From a virus: a stretch of 46,211 nucleotides of DNA. Shown here one piece after another: positions 25,649 to 34,935 of the stretch. Every line of letters begins with the position of its first letter. Positions within the stretch are counted from its first letter, which is position 1. Under the pieces are notes generated by a model. It was not told where the DNA came from. It did no database searches and saw nothing but the letters and a program-made list of their open reading frames with translations. The translations under genes were made by a program, and so were the position numbers. The stretch is taken from positions 1-46,211 of the IMG/VR virus record IMGVR_UViG_3300042328_001750; one strand, given 5' to 3'.

Positions 25649-26639
25649 TTTTGGTGGTGGAGGTACGGATATGCCTGATTATTGCAAGTATCATACAGGT
25701 GCTGTAATCAATACTACTATTCGTTTATTCACTCACACATCCTTAGAATTAAGAGATGATACCAAAGTTACCTTTAAATGGATAAATAAAGACGAATTTG
25801 AGGAGCATGATTTTAGTGATGACTTAGATTGTTCTTATGGATTAAAGTTGTTTAAAGCAACCCATAATCACATTTGTAAACGATATAAGATAGAACCAAT
25901 TGGATATGACATTGTTTCTAATCAAGATGTTCCAACGGGTAGTGGTTTAGGTACTTCATCTACTCTCATAGTTTCTCTTATTGGTGTTTATATGGAATTA
26001 TTCAATTTACCATTAGGAGAATATGATATTGCTGAAATGGCAATTCAAATTGAAAGAGTAGAATTAAAAGAAAATGGTGGGAAGCAAGACCAATACGCAG
26101 CAGCATTTGGTGGATTTAATTATATGGAATTTAAAGGTGATGATGTAATTGTAAATCCACTTCGTATAAAAGATAGTGTACAAGATGAAATGGAAAATAA
26201 TGTAGTTTTATATTTTACGAATTTTACTCGCAATAGTTCCGATGTATTGACTGAGCAAGTACAAAAGATGAAAGATAAAAATAAAACATCCACACTATCA
26301 CTTCATGCATTGGTAGAACAGGCAAAATTGATGAAAGATTGTTTGATTAAAGGAACGATTGATGATTTGGGTGAAATATTAGATTACGGGTTTCAGCAAA
26401 AGAAAATGTTAGCAAAAGGTATTAGTACACCTGAAATAGAATTACTATACAAAACCGCATTAGAAGCCGGTGCAACCGGTGGAAAGATAAGTGGAGCAGG
26501 TGGTGGAGGATTTATGTTTTTCTATTGTCCAAATAATACAAAATACGATGTTATCAAAGCATTGGATAAATTAAAAATGGGATATCACCAACCATTTACA
26601 TGGAATAAATTAGGTATCAGAACTTGGCAAATCGGATAA
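25605..26639 (+). CDS. GHMP sugar kinase, D-glycero-D-manno-heptose 7-phosphate kinase-like
   Basis: Kinase of 344 residues. Motif 1 is FGGGGTDMPDY near 16-26, the ATP loop is P110-TGSGLGTSST, and the third motif is KISGAGGGGFMFFY near the C terminus. The motif 1 sequence and overall length match HddA and related sugar kinases used for heptose or fucose-type nucleotide sugars. A cytidylyltransferase-like gene at 33759 could act later in such a path. Start overlaps the HNH-like gene, so it is co-transcribed with it. Precise sugar is not certain. Confidence 0.85.
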   Translation: MKKKTYRSKVPFRISFGGGGTDMPDYCKYHTGAVINTTIRLFTHTSLELRDDTKVTFKWINKDEFEEHDFSDDLDCSYGLKLFKATHNHICKRYKIEPIGYDIVSNQDVPTGSGLGTSSTLIVSLIGVYMELFNLPLGEYDIAEMAIQIERVELKENGGKQDQYAAAFGGFNYMEFKGDDVIVNPLRIKDSVQDEMENNVVLYFTNFTRNSSDVLTEQVQKMKDKNKTSTLSLHALVEQAKLMKDCLIKGTIDDLGEILDYGFQQKKMLAKGISTPEIELLYKTALEAGATGGKISGAGGGGFMFFYCPNNTKYDVIKALDKLKMGYHQPFTWNKLGIRTWQIG

Positions 26640-26642
26640 AGA

Positions 26643-26672
26643 TTTGGTAAAGTAATAAATTTGTTGTATATT
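26643..26672 (+). promoter_or_regulatory. Promoter A (TTTGG-N19-TATATT) of the Fe-S cassette
   Basis: TTTGGTA at 26643-26649 and TATATT at 26667-26672, 24 nt apart, sit in the 57-nt gap before iscU. A short frame, ATG 26674 to TAA, encodes 14 codons and overlaps the iscU start out of frame; it could be a leader peptide but is not supported otherwise. Confidence 0.75.
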
Positions 26673-26696
26673 TATGTATGACCAAAATCATATATT

Positions 26697-27107
26697 ATGG
26701 CTTATAGCGAAAAAGTAATTGACCATTATCAAAACCCAAAAAATGTAGGAACTTTGGACAAATCAAAATCCAATGTAGGTACAGGTTTAGTGGGTGCACC
26801 AGAATGTGGTGATGTAATGAGACTACAAATAGAAGTAAACGACAATATCATAACCGATGCAAAATTCAAAACATTTGGTTGTGGAAGTGCAATTGCAGCA
26901 TCCTCATTAGCAACGGAATGGTTGAAAGGTATGACATTGGAAGAAGCAGTTAAAATGGACAATATGGAATTAGTAGAGGAATTAAATTTACCTCCAGTTA
27001 AAATTCACTGTTCAGTATTAGCAGAAGATGCTATCAAATCTGCAATAAACGATTATAGACAAAAGCAAGGATTAGAACAATTAGTCTTTGAAGATTCACA
27101 TATATAA
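26697..27107 (+). CDS. iscU: IscU-like iron-sulfur scaffold protein
   Basis: Scaffold on which [2Fe-2S] and [4Fe-4S] clusters are assembled before transfer. It has 136 residues with the three cluster-ligand cysteines C37 (APECGD with D39), C62 (FGCGSA) and C105 (VKIHCS). The LPPVK motif at 98-102 is the site that HscA-type chaperones recognise in IscU. No cysteine desulfurase (IscS/SufS) gene is in the window, so sulfur must come from the host or from elsewhere in the phage genome. First gene of a three-gene Fe-S unit under promoter A. Confidence 0.96.
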   Translation: MAYSEKVIDHYQNPKNVGTLDKSKSNVGTGLVGAPECGDVMRLQIEVNDNIITDAKFKTFGCGSAIAASSLATEWLKGMTLEEAVKMDNMELVEELNLPPVKIHCSVLAEDAIKSAINDYRQKQGLEQLVFEDSHI

Positions 27108-27119
27108 AAAGAATAAACT

Positions 27120-27428
27120 ATGGCTTTTATTATTGGAAAGAGTTGTGTTGATTGTATGGATACTGCGTGTGCTAGTGCATGTCCGGTAGATTGTATTCAC
27201 GGACCTATTGATATGGAAGGTTCAGGTGGTGAAATTGAAAGAGATGGTAGAGCAGCATTTCCAGGTGGACAAATGTATATCAATCCAGATAGTTGTATCA
27301 ATTGTGGAGCATGTGTTCCAGAATGTCCCGTTTCTGCAATTTATGAAGATGAGGACATTGCAATAAAAGCGGGTGATGAAGTATCGGTTCATAAGAACTA
27401 CGAATTTTTCGGACTAAAATACGCATAA
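27120..27428 (+). CDS. Bacterial-type ferredoxin, two Fe-S clusters
   Basis: Low-potential electron carrier of 102 residues. Cysteines C9, C12, C17, C21, C25 and C59, C62, C65, C69 form the two cluster motifs (CACASACPVDC-like first, CINCGACVPECP second). The extra spacing between the first cysteines suggests a 7Fe or 8Fe ferredoxin with an insertion between clusters. It lies between iscU and iscA; its stop overlaps iscA by one base. It may supply electrons for cluster assembly or for the radical SAM enzyme. A paralogue is at 34195. Confidence 0.95.
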   Translation: MAFIIGKSCVDCMDTACASACPVDCIHGPIDMEGSGGEIERDGRAAFPGGQMYINPDSCINCGACVPECPVSAIYEDEDIAIKAGDEVSVHKNYEFFGLKYA

Positions 27429-27751
27429 TGGTAACAGTATCAGAAGGTGCAGCAAAAAAACTAAATTCACTAATTGAAGAAAGTGGATTCAAAACTCCAT
27501 TCGTTAGAGTAGCGGTTAAAGGTGGTGGGTGCAGTGGATTGTCATATGACCTTTCATTTGATACTGAACAACAACCGGCAGATACTCTTGCAGAAAATAG
27601 GGGAGTAAAAATACTAATAGACAATAAATCGTTACTATACCTATTCGGTACTGAATTAGATTTTTCAGACGGACTTAATGGTAAGGGTTTCCAATTTATA
27701 AACCCCAATGCATCCCGAACCTGTGGATGTGGTGAAAGTTTCGCACTTTAG
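27428..27751 (+). CDS. iscA: A-type Fe-S carrier protein (IscA/HesB family)
   Basis: Cluster carrier of 107 residues that delivers Fe-S clusters to apoproteins. The three conserved cysteines are C35 (GGGCSGLSY) and the C-terminal C99-G-C101 (TCGCGESF). Short N-terminal VTVSEGAAKKLNSLI is the usual family start. Translationally coupled to the ferredoxin by a one-base overlap. Together with iscU it makes a minimal assembly set. Confidence 0.96.
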   Translation: MVTVSEGAAKKLNSLIEESGFKTPFVRVAVKGGGCSGLSYDLSFDTEQQPADTLAENRGVKILIDNKSLLYLFGTELDFSDGLNGKGFQFINPNASRTCGCGESFAL

Positions 27752-27778
27752 TATTAAGAAATTATTAACAAATGGGTT

Positions 27779-27979
27779 ATGAGTATAAAGACTTCTAAAG
27801 AAAACTTAAGTAAAACGGAAAAACCACAAAAATTCGAATACATATTTGAAGATGATGAGTCAAAATCAATTTGGAAGTATGATTTGAAGAAATTCCCGAA
27901 TGGGCCCATTTCGGTTGAATATTATTGGAAACCACACTACCTAAAAGAATTAGAAATTCGTCAAAAAAGGGGGAGATAA
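27779..27979 (+). CDS. Small hypothetical protein
   Basis: It has 66 residues, charged, with FEYIFEDDESKSIWKYDL near 19-36 and a basic end (RQKRGR). No cysteines, membrane segment or known motif. It follows iscA after 27 nt and ends just before promoter B, so it likely belongs to the Fe-S transcript. Coding is supported by codon pattern and spacing only. I see no function. Confidence 0.6.
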   Translation: MSIKTSKENLSKTEKPQKFEYIFEDDESKSIWKYDLKKFPNGPISVEYYWKPHYLKELEIRQKRGR

Positions 27980-28009
27980 TTTGGTAATATCAAAAATCTT
28001 TCGTATATT
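27980..28009 (+). promoter_or_regulatory. Promoter B (TTTGG-N19-TATATT)
   Basis: TTTGGTA at 27980-27986 directly after the stop of the 66-residue gene, TATATT at 28004-28009 preceded by TTTCG. Same 24-nt offset as the rest. Drives the H1-like gene at 28035 and, by read-through of the terminator at 28223, possibly the TonB-dependent receptor. Confidence 0.75.
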
Positions 28010-28034
28010 TATTTAACAACAAAAAACAGCAATT

Positions 28035-28217
28035 ATGGCTAGTAAAAAAGAAGAACTATTTCAAACAATGAAAGAATTGTTTAATAAGTTTGAAGAAGAG
28101 CACAACAAGACAACAAAAGTATCACAAAAAAACGCAAGAACCTTAATTGGTGACTTAAAAAAAGTAGTCACAGATTATCGTCAGGCCTCAGTAGAAGAAA
28201 CTAAAAACAGTCAATAA
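28035..28217 (+). CDS. Histone H1-like small protein (Bacteroidota Hc1-like)
   Basis: It has 60 residues, helical and Lys-rich: FEEEHNKTTKVSQKNARTLI and a LKKVVTDYRQASV segment. Small H1-like proteins of many Bacteroidota have this same N-terminal helix, KxxxxxxARxxxxDLKK middle and YRxxSV end. A DNA-binding or nucleoid-compacting role is likely. Preceded by promoter B and followed at once by an intrinsic terminator, so it forms its own short transcript. Confidence 0.75.
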   Translation: MASKKEELFQTMKELFNKFEEEHNKTTKVSQKNARTLIGDLKKVVTDYRQASVEETKNSQ

Positions 28218-28222
28218 ACCCT

Positions 28223-28255
28223 AAAGGGTGGATAATCTCCACCCTTTTATTTTTT
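28223..28255 (+). terminator. Intrinsic terminator after the H1-like gene
   Basis: Perfect 9-bp stem AAAGGGTGG (28223-28231) with CCACCCTTT (28239-28247), loop of 7 nt, then TATTTTTT to 28255. It begins 6 nt after the H1-like stop and ends 18 nt before the TonB receptor ATG, so it lies between promoter B and that gene. Confidence 0.9.
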
Positions 28256-28273
28256 AACAAAAACAAAACAAAC

Positions 28274-31200
28274 ATGAAAAAAACGATTTTATCGTTGTTC
28301 CTTTCAGTATCAGTTTTAATGGGATTCGGTCAAGTTACCACATCCTCTATTTCTGGTGTAGTTAAGAACGAAAAACAAGAAGTGTTGGTAGGTGCTACAA
28401 TACATGTAGTTCACACTCCAACAGGTACTCAGTACAAAACCGTAACAAATAAGAGTGGTGTTTATGCATTACCTGCTGTAAGAGTAGGTGGCCCATACAC
28501 ATTACATGCTTCATTTGTCGGATTTAGAAAAGGTGAAGAAACGGATGTAAACACTCAATTAGGTGTAACTACAAATGTGAACTTTACATTAGTGGATGAG
28601 AAGACTACTCTTAAAGAAGTAGTTGTGACTGGAACAAAATCTGGATTATTTTCAAAAGAAAAGACAGGTGCAGCACAACAATTTTCTCGTAGAGAGTTAC
28701 AAACTATTCCAATTACAGGAGCTAGAACAATCAATGGTATTACTAAATACAATCCATTCGGTGATGGTTCTTCATTTGGAGCACAAGATTCTCGTTTGAA
28801 CAACTTCACAATCGATGGTTCTCAATTTAATAACAACTTTGGATTAGGTTCATCTGCACAAGCGGGTGGTAGAACCGGTGCAAGTGCTATTTCATTAGAT
28901 GCGATTGACCAATTACAAGTGAATGTTGCTCCATTCGATATCCGTCAGTCTGGGTTTACTGGTGCAGGTATCAACGCAGTAACAAGAAGTGGTACAAACG
29001 AAATTGAAGGTTCGGTATATCAAACACAAAGAGATAATAGTTCTCGTTATGTTGGTGATAATGCAAGAGGAACAAAAGTAACTGCATCTAAATTTGATGA
29101 GAAGGTACAAGGTTTCCGTTTAGGAGCACCAATCATTAAGAACAAATTATTTATCTTTGGTAACTACGAATCAATTGAGAAAACTGAACCAGGTACAACT
29201 TGGATTTCAACAGGTTCTCCATTGGCAGGTTCACAAGTAAGTAGACCAACTTTCCAACAATTAACTGACCTTTCTAAATTTATGAAAGATAAGTTTAATT
29301 ATGAAACAGGTCCATTTGAAGGATATTCTAACACAAACACATCTAACAAATTTTTAGTTCGTGTTGATTGGAATATTAACGACAAGAACAAATTAACTGC
29401 TCGTTATGTATACCATAATTCAGAAGCACAAATTGGTATTTCAAATTCACAATCTGCAGGTTTTGGTAATAGAACACAAAATATCAACGCAATGTCTTTC
29501 CAAAATAGTGGATATACTATTCAGGATAACACTCGTTCAGCAGTATTAGAATTGAACTCTAAGATTTCAAATACATTATACAATAACTTAATTGTATCGT
29601 ATGATAAACAAATTGAGAACAGAGGTTATTTATCTCAAATGTTCCCAACGATTGACATTAAAGAAGGTTCTACTACATTAACATCGGTAGGATTTGACCC
29701 ATTCACTCCGGGTAACAAATTAGATTACAATACTTTTAATGTAACTAACAACTTAACAAAATATGCAGGTAAGCATACTTTGGTTGGTGGGTTTAACTTT
29801 CAAAAGTATCAATCTAATAATCTATTCTATCCTGCATCTAATGGAGTTTATATCTTCAATAGTTTAGCAGATTTTTACACCGCAGCTAATCAATCATTAG
29901 CAAATGGTGGTAAACCATCTACATTTGCACCTGCTCGTTTTCAATTCCGTTATTCGGCATTACCGGGAGCAATTGAACCAATGCAAACTTTGAAATCAAA
30001 TAGATTGGATTTATACTTACAAGATGAGTATAATGCAACTAGAGATTTGAAATTGACATTTGGTGTTAGAGCAAACATCATTGGATTTGAAAATACAGCA
30101 TTAGAAAATCCTGCAGTATCAGCAATGACTTTTGCAAATGGTGAAAAGTGGAATACAGGTGTAATGCCTAAGACACAAGTTCTTTTTGAACCAAGATTGG
30201 GTTTCAACTACGATGTGAAAGGTGAAAAGAAAACACAATTTAGAGGTGGAACAGGTGTATTCACAGGTAGACCTCCTTATGTATTCTTATCAAATCAAAT
30301 TGGTAACAATGGTGTGTTAACAGGATTCGTTGATGTAAGTGGTACTGCAGCTGCACCTTATGGTTTCACTGCTGACCCTAACAAATACTTCATTCCTTCA
30401 ACTCCAACATTACCTTCAACATTTGATTTAGCATTAACAGACCCTAACTATAAATTCCCACAAGTTTGGAAAACGAATTTGGCAGTAGACCAAAAGTTAC
30501 CATTCTTTGGATTAGTAGCAAGTGCTGAATATCTTTATAACAAAACACTTAACGCGGTTCATTATTATGAAGCTAACTTAAAAGCTCCAGTAGGAACTTT
30601 GGGTGGTGTAGATAACAGACCTCGTTTCGGTGGTTCGGATGCAACTGTGAGAGTAAATAACAATGTGAGTAGAGCAGCGGTTCTTACAAGTAAGGATGGT
30701 GCATATCACGAATCATTGACATTGAAATTGGAGAAACCATATCAAAAAGGTTTCTGGGGTTCATTCGCTTGGACAACTGCTAACTCAAAAGACTTTATGA
30801 GTGCAGGTTCAATCGCTAGTGGTAGCTGGCAATCAGCATTATCAGTTAATGGTAATAATGATTTAGGATTATCATTCGCAGACGCATTTGTTAAAAACAG
30901 ATTCGTAGGTTTATTAGGATATAGAATTGAATATGGTACTAAATATGGTGGAGCAACTACATTTACATTAGGATATGTAGGACAACAAGGTAATCCATAT
31001 TCTTATATCGCAGCAGGTGACTTGAATGGTGATAGAGTGAATAACAACGATTTGATTTATGTTCCTAAAGTATGGAATGAAGTTAGATTTGCTCCATTGA
31101 CAGTTGGTACAAGAACTTATAGTGAAGCAGAACAACAAGCAGCATTTTGGAATTTTATAAACCAAGACGATTATTTAAAAACTCGTAATGGTAAATACGC

Positions 31201-31552
31201 TGAAAGAAATGGTGGTTTATTACCATACTTACATAGATTCGATTTATCAGTAACACAAGATGTATTTATTAAGATTGGTGGAAAGAGAAATGCTTTCCAA
31301 ATCAGAGCAGACATCTTAAACTTCGGTAATATGATTGACAATAAGTTTGGTGTTTCACAAAGAGCTACGGCACCTCAAATTTTGAACTTTGTAAGCAGAG
31401 ATGCAGTTACAAATGTTCCAACATTTAGATTGGCAACACAAAGATTAACAGATGGTTCTACTATTTTAGCTAGAGATAGTTATCAGTTTAACTCATCGGT
31501 ATTTGATGTATGGTCTGCACAATTAGGTATCCGTTACATCTTCGGTAAATAA
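28274..31552 (+). CDS. TonB-dependent outer-membrane receptor, Oar-like
   Basis: Full-length (1092 aa) outer-membrane receptor. A Sec signal peptide ends at FGFGQ (about 1-20), then a carboxypeptidase-regulatory-like beta-sandwich (about 25-110), a EVVVTG motif at 115-120 that starts the plug domain (to about 240, with DGSQFNNNFG), and a long beta-barrel ending in a final strand WSAQLGIRYIFGK. This is the layout of Bacteroidota Oar/SusC-type proteins. It is complete with no frameshift. G+C is higher than in neighbours (27 of 60 at 28861, 26 of 60 at 30661). Terminators flank it on both sides. Finding it in a replicating phage genome is unusual; host acquisition is the likely origin. Confidence 0.95.
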   Translation: MKKTILSLFLSVSVLMGFGQVTTSSISGVVKNEKQEVLVGATIHVVHTPTGTQYKTVTNKSGVYALPAVRVGGPYTLHASFVGFRKGEETDVNTQLGVTTNVNFTLVDEKTTLKEVVVTGTKSGLFSKEKTGAAQQFSRRELQTIPITGARTINGITKYNPFGDGSSFGAQDSRLNNFTIDGSQFNNNFGLGSSAQAGGRTGASAISLDAIDQLQVNVAPFDIRQSGFTGAGINAVTRSGTNEIEGSVYQTQRDNSSRYVGDNARGTKVTASKFDEKVQGFRLGAPIIKNKLFIFGNYESIEKTEPGTTWISTGSPLAGSQVSRPTFQQLTDLSKFMKDKFNYETGPFEGYSNTNTSNKFLVRVDWNINDKNKLTARYVYHNSEAQIGISNSQSAGFGNRTQNINAMSFQNSGYTIQDNTRSAVLELNSKISNTLYNNLIVSYDKQIENRGYLSQMFPTIDIKEGSTTLTSVGFDPFTPGNKLDYNTFNVTNNLTKYAGKHTLVGGFNFQKYQSNNLFYPASNGVYIFNSLADFYTAANQSLANGGKPSTFAPARFQFRYSALPGAIEPMQTLKSNRLDLYLQDEYNATRDLKLTFGVRANIIGFENTALENPAVSAMTFANGEKWNTGVMPKTQVLFEPRLGFNYDVKGEKKTQFRGGTGVFTGRPPYVFLSNQIGNNGVLTGFVDVSGTAAAPYGFTADPNKYFIPSTPTLPSTFDLALTDPNYKFPQVWKTNLAVDQKLPFFGLVASAEYLYNKTLNAVHYYEANLKAPVGTLGGVDNRPRFGGSDATVRVNNNVSRAAVLTSKDGAYHESLTLKLEKPYQKGFWGSFAWTTANSKDFMSAGSIASGSWQSALSVNGNNDLGLSFADAFVKNRFVGLLGYRIEYGTKYGGATTFTLGYVGQQGNPYSYIAAGDLNGDRVNNNDLIYVPKVWNEVRFAPLTVGTRTYSEAEQQAAFWNFINQDDYLKTRNGKYAERNGGLLPYLHRFDLSVTQDVFIKIGGKRNAFQIRADILNFGNMIDNKFGVSQRATAPQILNFVSRDAVTNVPTFRLATQRLTDGSTILARDSYQFNSSVFDVWSAQLGIRYIFGK

Positions 31553-31577
31553 GATTACGCAGTCAAAATATACTCAC

Positions 31578-31608
31578 AATCCCTCACCTTAAAAAGTGGG
31601 GGATTTTT
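31578..31608 (+). terminator. Intrinsic terminator after the TonB receptor
   Basis: Stem AATCCCTCAC (31578-31587) with GTGGGGGATT (31596-31605), 10 bp with one T-G wobble, 8-nt loop, then a short T run. The -33 box of the GroEL promoter begins 2 nt later, so one transcript ends where the next unit starts. Confidence 0.88.
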
Positions 31609-31609
31609 A

Positions 31610-31639
31610 TTTGGTAGATTAAAATATTTTTCGTATATT
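31610..31639 (+). promoter_or_regulatory. Promoter C (TTTGG-N19-TATATT) of groEL
   Basis: TTTGGTA at 31610-31616 and TATATT at 31634-31639 preceded by TTTCG, identical spacing to the other copies. The groEL ATG is 30 nt downstream after an A-rich leader. Confidence 0.8.
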
Positions 31640-31663
31640 AGAGTATAAACAAAAAAATAATAA

Positions 31664-33289
<1,626 letters not shown>

Positions 33290-33314
33290 TAAATAAACAA
33301 TAAAACAAAACAAA

Positions 33315-33521
33315 ATGGCAAAGTATTATTCAGTACAAGTAGCAATTGAAGTTGAGGATGCTAAAGGCAAAATCAAAAAACAAAAAGAAAACTATTTAGT
33401 AGACGCAATGTCGGTGACAGAAGCAGAAGCTAAGTTAGTAAACAAATTCGTAGAAGAAGCAGTGAAGCTTGAATACGAAGTAGTAAAAGTATCAGAAACA
33501 AACATTATTGAAGTATTTTAA
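33315..33521 (+). CDS. Small DUF4494-like protein
   Basis: It has 68 residues with ENYLVDAMSVTEAEAKL at 30-46, the centre of the short domain known as DUF4494 in Bacteroidota and their phages. The rest is beta-strand pattern at both ends (YYSVQVAIEVED, YEVVKVSETN). Function is not known. It begins 25 nt after groEL and is probably on its transcript. Confidence 0.7.
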   Translation: MAKYYSVQVAIEVEDAKGKIKKQKENYLVDAMSVTEAEAKLVNKFVEEAVKLEYEVVKVSETNIIEVF

Positions 33522-33523
33522 TT

Positions 33524-33772
33524 ATGGAAACAGAAATTGTTGAACAAACCGAATTGGCTCTTAAAAGAGTTCCACCAGGAGATAAATGGATATTTGCCGA
33601 TGGTTCTAACAAAAGTGTATACGCATCCCTCACAGATGGATTAGAAGCTTGGTATCAACAAAACGGAGATACACAATTTTACATTGATGCTAGAAAAGGA
33701 ACTGTTGAAATAGTTATTGAAGAAGAAGTAGAAAAACCTGTAAAACGATTCTCATTATATGGAGAGGACTAA
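33524..33772 (+). CDS. Small hypothetical protein
   Basis: It has 82 residues, acidic, with a compact WIFADGSNKSVYASLTDGLE segment near 22-41 and an acidic stretch EEEVEKPVKR. No catalytic or metal motif. Starts 2 nt after the previous gene and overlaps the next by 14 nt. No function recognised. Confidence 0.7.
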   Translation: METEIVEQTELALKRVPPGDKWIFADGSNKSVYASLTDGLEAWYQQNGDTQFYIDARKGTVEIVIEEEVEKPVKRFSLYGED

Positions 33773-34193
33773 AACGTTGGTCATAGCAAGTGGTTATTTC
33801 AATCCCGTTCATAAAGGACACATAGAATATTTAACAAGAAGCAAAGAGCTTGGTGACAAGCTTTTTGTTATTGTTAATAATGACATTCAAAGAGAAATGA
33901 AAGGGTCTAAAGAGTTTATGAATGAGGATGAAAGGAAACTTGTTATAGAAACTTTAAAACCCGTAGATTGGGCAGTAGTTGCAATTGATACGGAAAATAG
34001 ACAAGTAGATAAATCTATAAAACTTATTTACGAATTATATAAAGATGAATTCCAAAATTTTATATTTAGTAATGGTGGAGACCAAACTGAACAAACTATT
34101 GCAGAAGATGTTATTTGTAAAAAGTTGGGAATAAAAATGGTATTTGGATTAGGCGATAAAATACAATCGTCCTCATGGTTGTTAAAAAAATAA
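33759..34193 (+). CDS. Cytidylyltransferase-like nucleotidyltransferase (RfaE/TagD type)
   Basis: It has 144 residues with the H18-K-G-H21 motif in FNPVHKGHIEYL, characteristic of the cytidylyltransferase superfamily. GGDQTEQTIAE near 109-119 and GLGDKIQSSSWLLKK at the end correspond to the family's second catalytic region; IQSSSW replaces the common IxSTS or ISST form. Members activate glycerol 3-phosphate, heptose 1-phosphate, or other small phosphates. Together with the GHMP kinase at 25605 this could serve a heptose-type pathway. Precise substrate unknown. Confidence 0.85.
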   Translation: MERTKTLVIASGYFNPVHKGHIEYLTRSKELGDKLFVIVNNDIQREMKGSKEFMNEDERKLVIETLKPVDWAVVAIDTENRQVDKSIKLIYELYKDEFQNFIFSNGGDQTEQTIAEDVICKKLGIKMVFGLGDKIQSSSWLLKK

Positions 34194-34194
34194 T

Positions 34195-34512
34195 ATGAGT
34201 TTTATAATTGGAAAATCATGTGAAGGATGTATAGATGCCGGATGCCTAAATGTATGTCCAGTAGATTGTATACATGGGCCAATATCAACAACAAATATGG
34301 GAGTAGGTGCATCTCAATTATCAGAAGAGGAGAAGCAAGGTAAACAGCTTTATATAAACCCAATTGAATGTATAAAATGTGGAGCATGTATACCTGAGTG
34401 TCCTGTTGACGCAATTTACAGAGATGAAAAAGAAGCAATTTTATTAAACGATGAAGTTTCAGTACATAAAAATTATAATTTTTTCGGTGAAACTTTTCAT
34501 AAAAATTTTTAA
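34195..34512 (+). CDS. Bacterial-type ferredoxin, second copy
   Basis: It has 105 residues and is a paralogue of the ferredoxin at 27120: same FIIGKSC start, identical cysteine positions (C9, C12, C17, C21, C25, C59, C62, C65, C69) and the shared VSVHKNY ending. The insertion between clusters differs. The pair arose by duplication or separate capture. It starts 1 nt after the nucleotidyltransferase gene. Confidence 0.94.
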   Translation: MSFIIGKSCEGCIDAGCLNVCPVDCIHGPISTTNMGVGASQLSEEEKQGKQLYINPIECIKCGACIPECPVDAIYRDEKEAILLNDEVSVHKNYNFFGETFHKNF

Positions 34513-34522
34513 TATTTATATT
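34512..34522 (+). promoter_or_regulatory. Candidate second-class promoter motif ATATTTATATT
   Basis: This 11-mer recurs exactly at 36862-36872 and 38781-38791, each 12-25 nt upstream of a start codon and with no TTTGG at the -33 position. It may be a -10-only element, as in T4 late promoters, but with another sequence. It begins at the last base of the ferredoxin stop codon and precedes the Lys-rich gene at 34548. Confidence 0.4.
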
Positions 34523-34547
34523 TAATCATAAACAAAACAAAAACAAA

Positions 34548-34784
34548 ATGGGACTATTCACATTTATCAAAAACCTTTTTTCAAAAGTAGAAGGTATTGA
34601 AAGTCAAGTTGAGTCATTTGTAGCAGAAGTTGAAACCAAAGCTCCTCAAGTAGCAGCTAAAGTTAAAACGAAAGTAACTAAAGTTAAGAAAGCAACTGCA
34701 AAAGCTAAAGAAGTCGTAGCAGAAGTTGAAACTAAAGTTAAAAATGCAACTGCAAAGAAAGCAACTAAGACAGTAAAAAAGTAA
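34548..34784 (+). CDS. Lys/Ala-rich histone-like protein
   Basis: It has 78 residues. After a short hydrophobic start (GLFTFIKNLFSK) the rest is repeats built from Val, Glu, Thr, Lys and Ala (VAEVETKAPQVAAKVKTKV, KATAKAKEVVAEVETKV) with a strongly basic end. This resembles the Lys/Ala repeats of histone H1 tails and may bind DNA. It could also associate with membranes through the N-terminal helix. Preceded by a candidate late-type motif. Confidence 0.75.
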   Translation: MGLFTFIKNLFSKVEGIESQVESFVAEVETKAPQVAAKVKTKVTKVKKATAKAKEVVAEVETKVKNATAKKATKTVKK

Positions 34785-34811
34785 GTAAAGTAAATCGGAA
34801 AATAACTAAAA

Positions 34812-34934
34812 ATGGCAAAAGCAATTGGTTCTCCAAATAAGCAAAGTTTCGGAAAAAGAAAAACAGGTAGAGCAAAAAAAAGTTATAATAAACATTCACC
34901 CAAACCAAAAGACTATAAAGGTCAGGGTAGGTAA
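34812..34934 (+). CDS. Short basic protein, 40 residues
   Basis: ATG 34812 to TAA 34934 encodes a compact basic peptide with SPNKQSFGKRKTGRAKK and PKDYKGQGR at the end. It looks real because it has an A-rich leader, strongly biased Lys/Arg/Gly content, and the next gene's ATG follows its stop by one base. Similar short basic proteins occur in phages of Bacteroidota. The function is unknown; nucleic-acid binding is plausible. Confidence 0.65.
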   Translation: MAKAIGSPNKQSFGKRKTGRAKKSYNKHSPKPKDYKGQGR

Positions 34935-34935
34935 T

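Noticed and set aside
26674-26718. 14-codon leader frame overlapping the iscU start
   Set aside because: Too short, no sign of selection, could be chance in AT-rich DNA. Mentioned with the promoter only.
28274-31552. Bacterial chromosome contamination as explanation for the TonB receptor
   Set aside because: It is flanked without a break by phage-style units with the same promoter motif on both sides. Long reads would settle it; it is not excluded.
34548-34784. Lys-rich protein as a transmembrane protein
   Set aside because: The N-terminal hydrophobic stretch is short and amphipathic (FTFIKNLFSK), not a full membrane helix.
34825-34935. N-terminal extension (TTG start) of the ParB-domain protein
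   Set aside because: This stretch is better explained as the 40-residue gene in another frame. The ATG at 34936 follows it directly.
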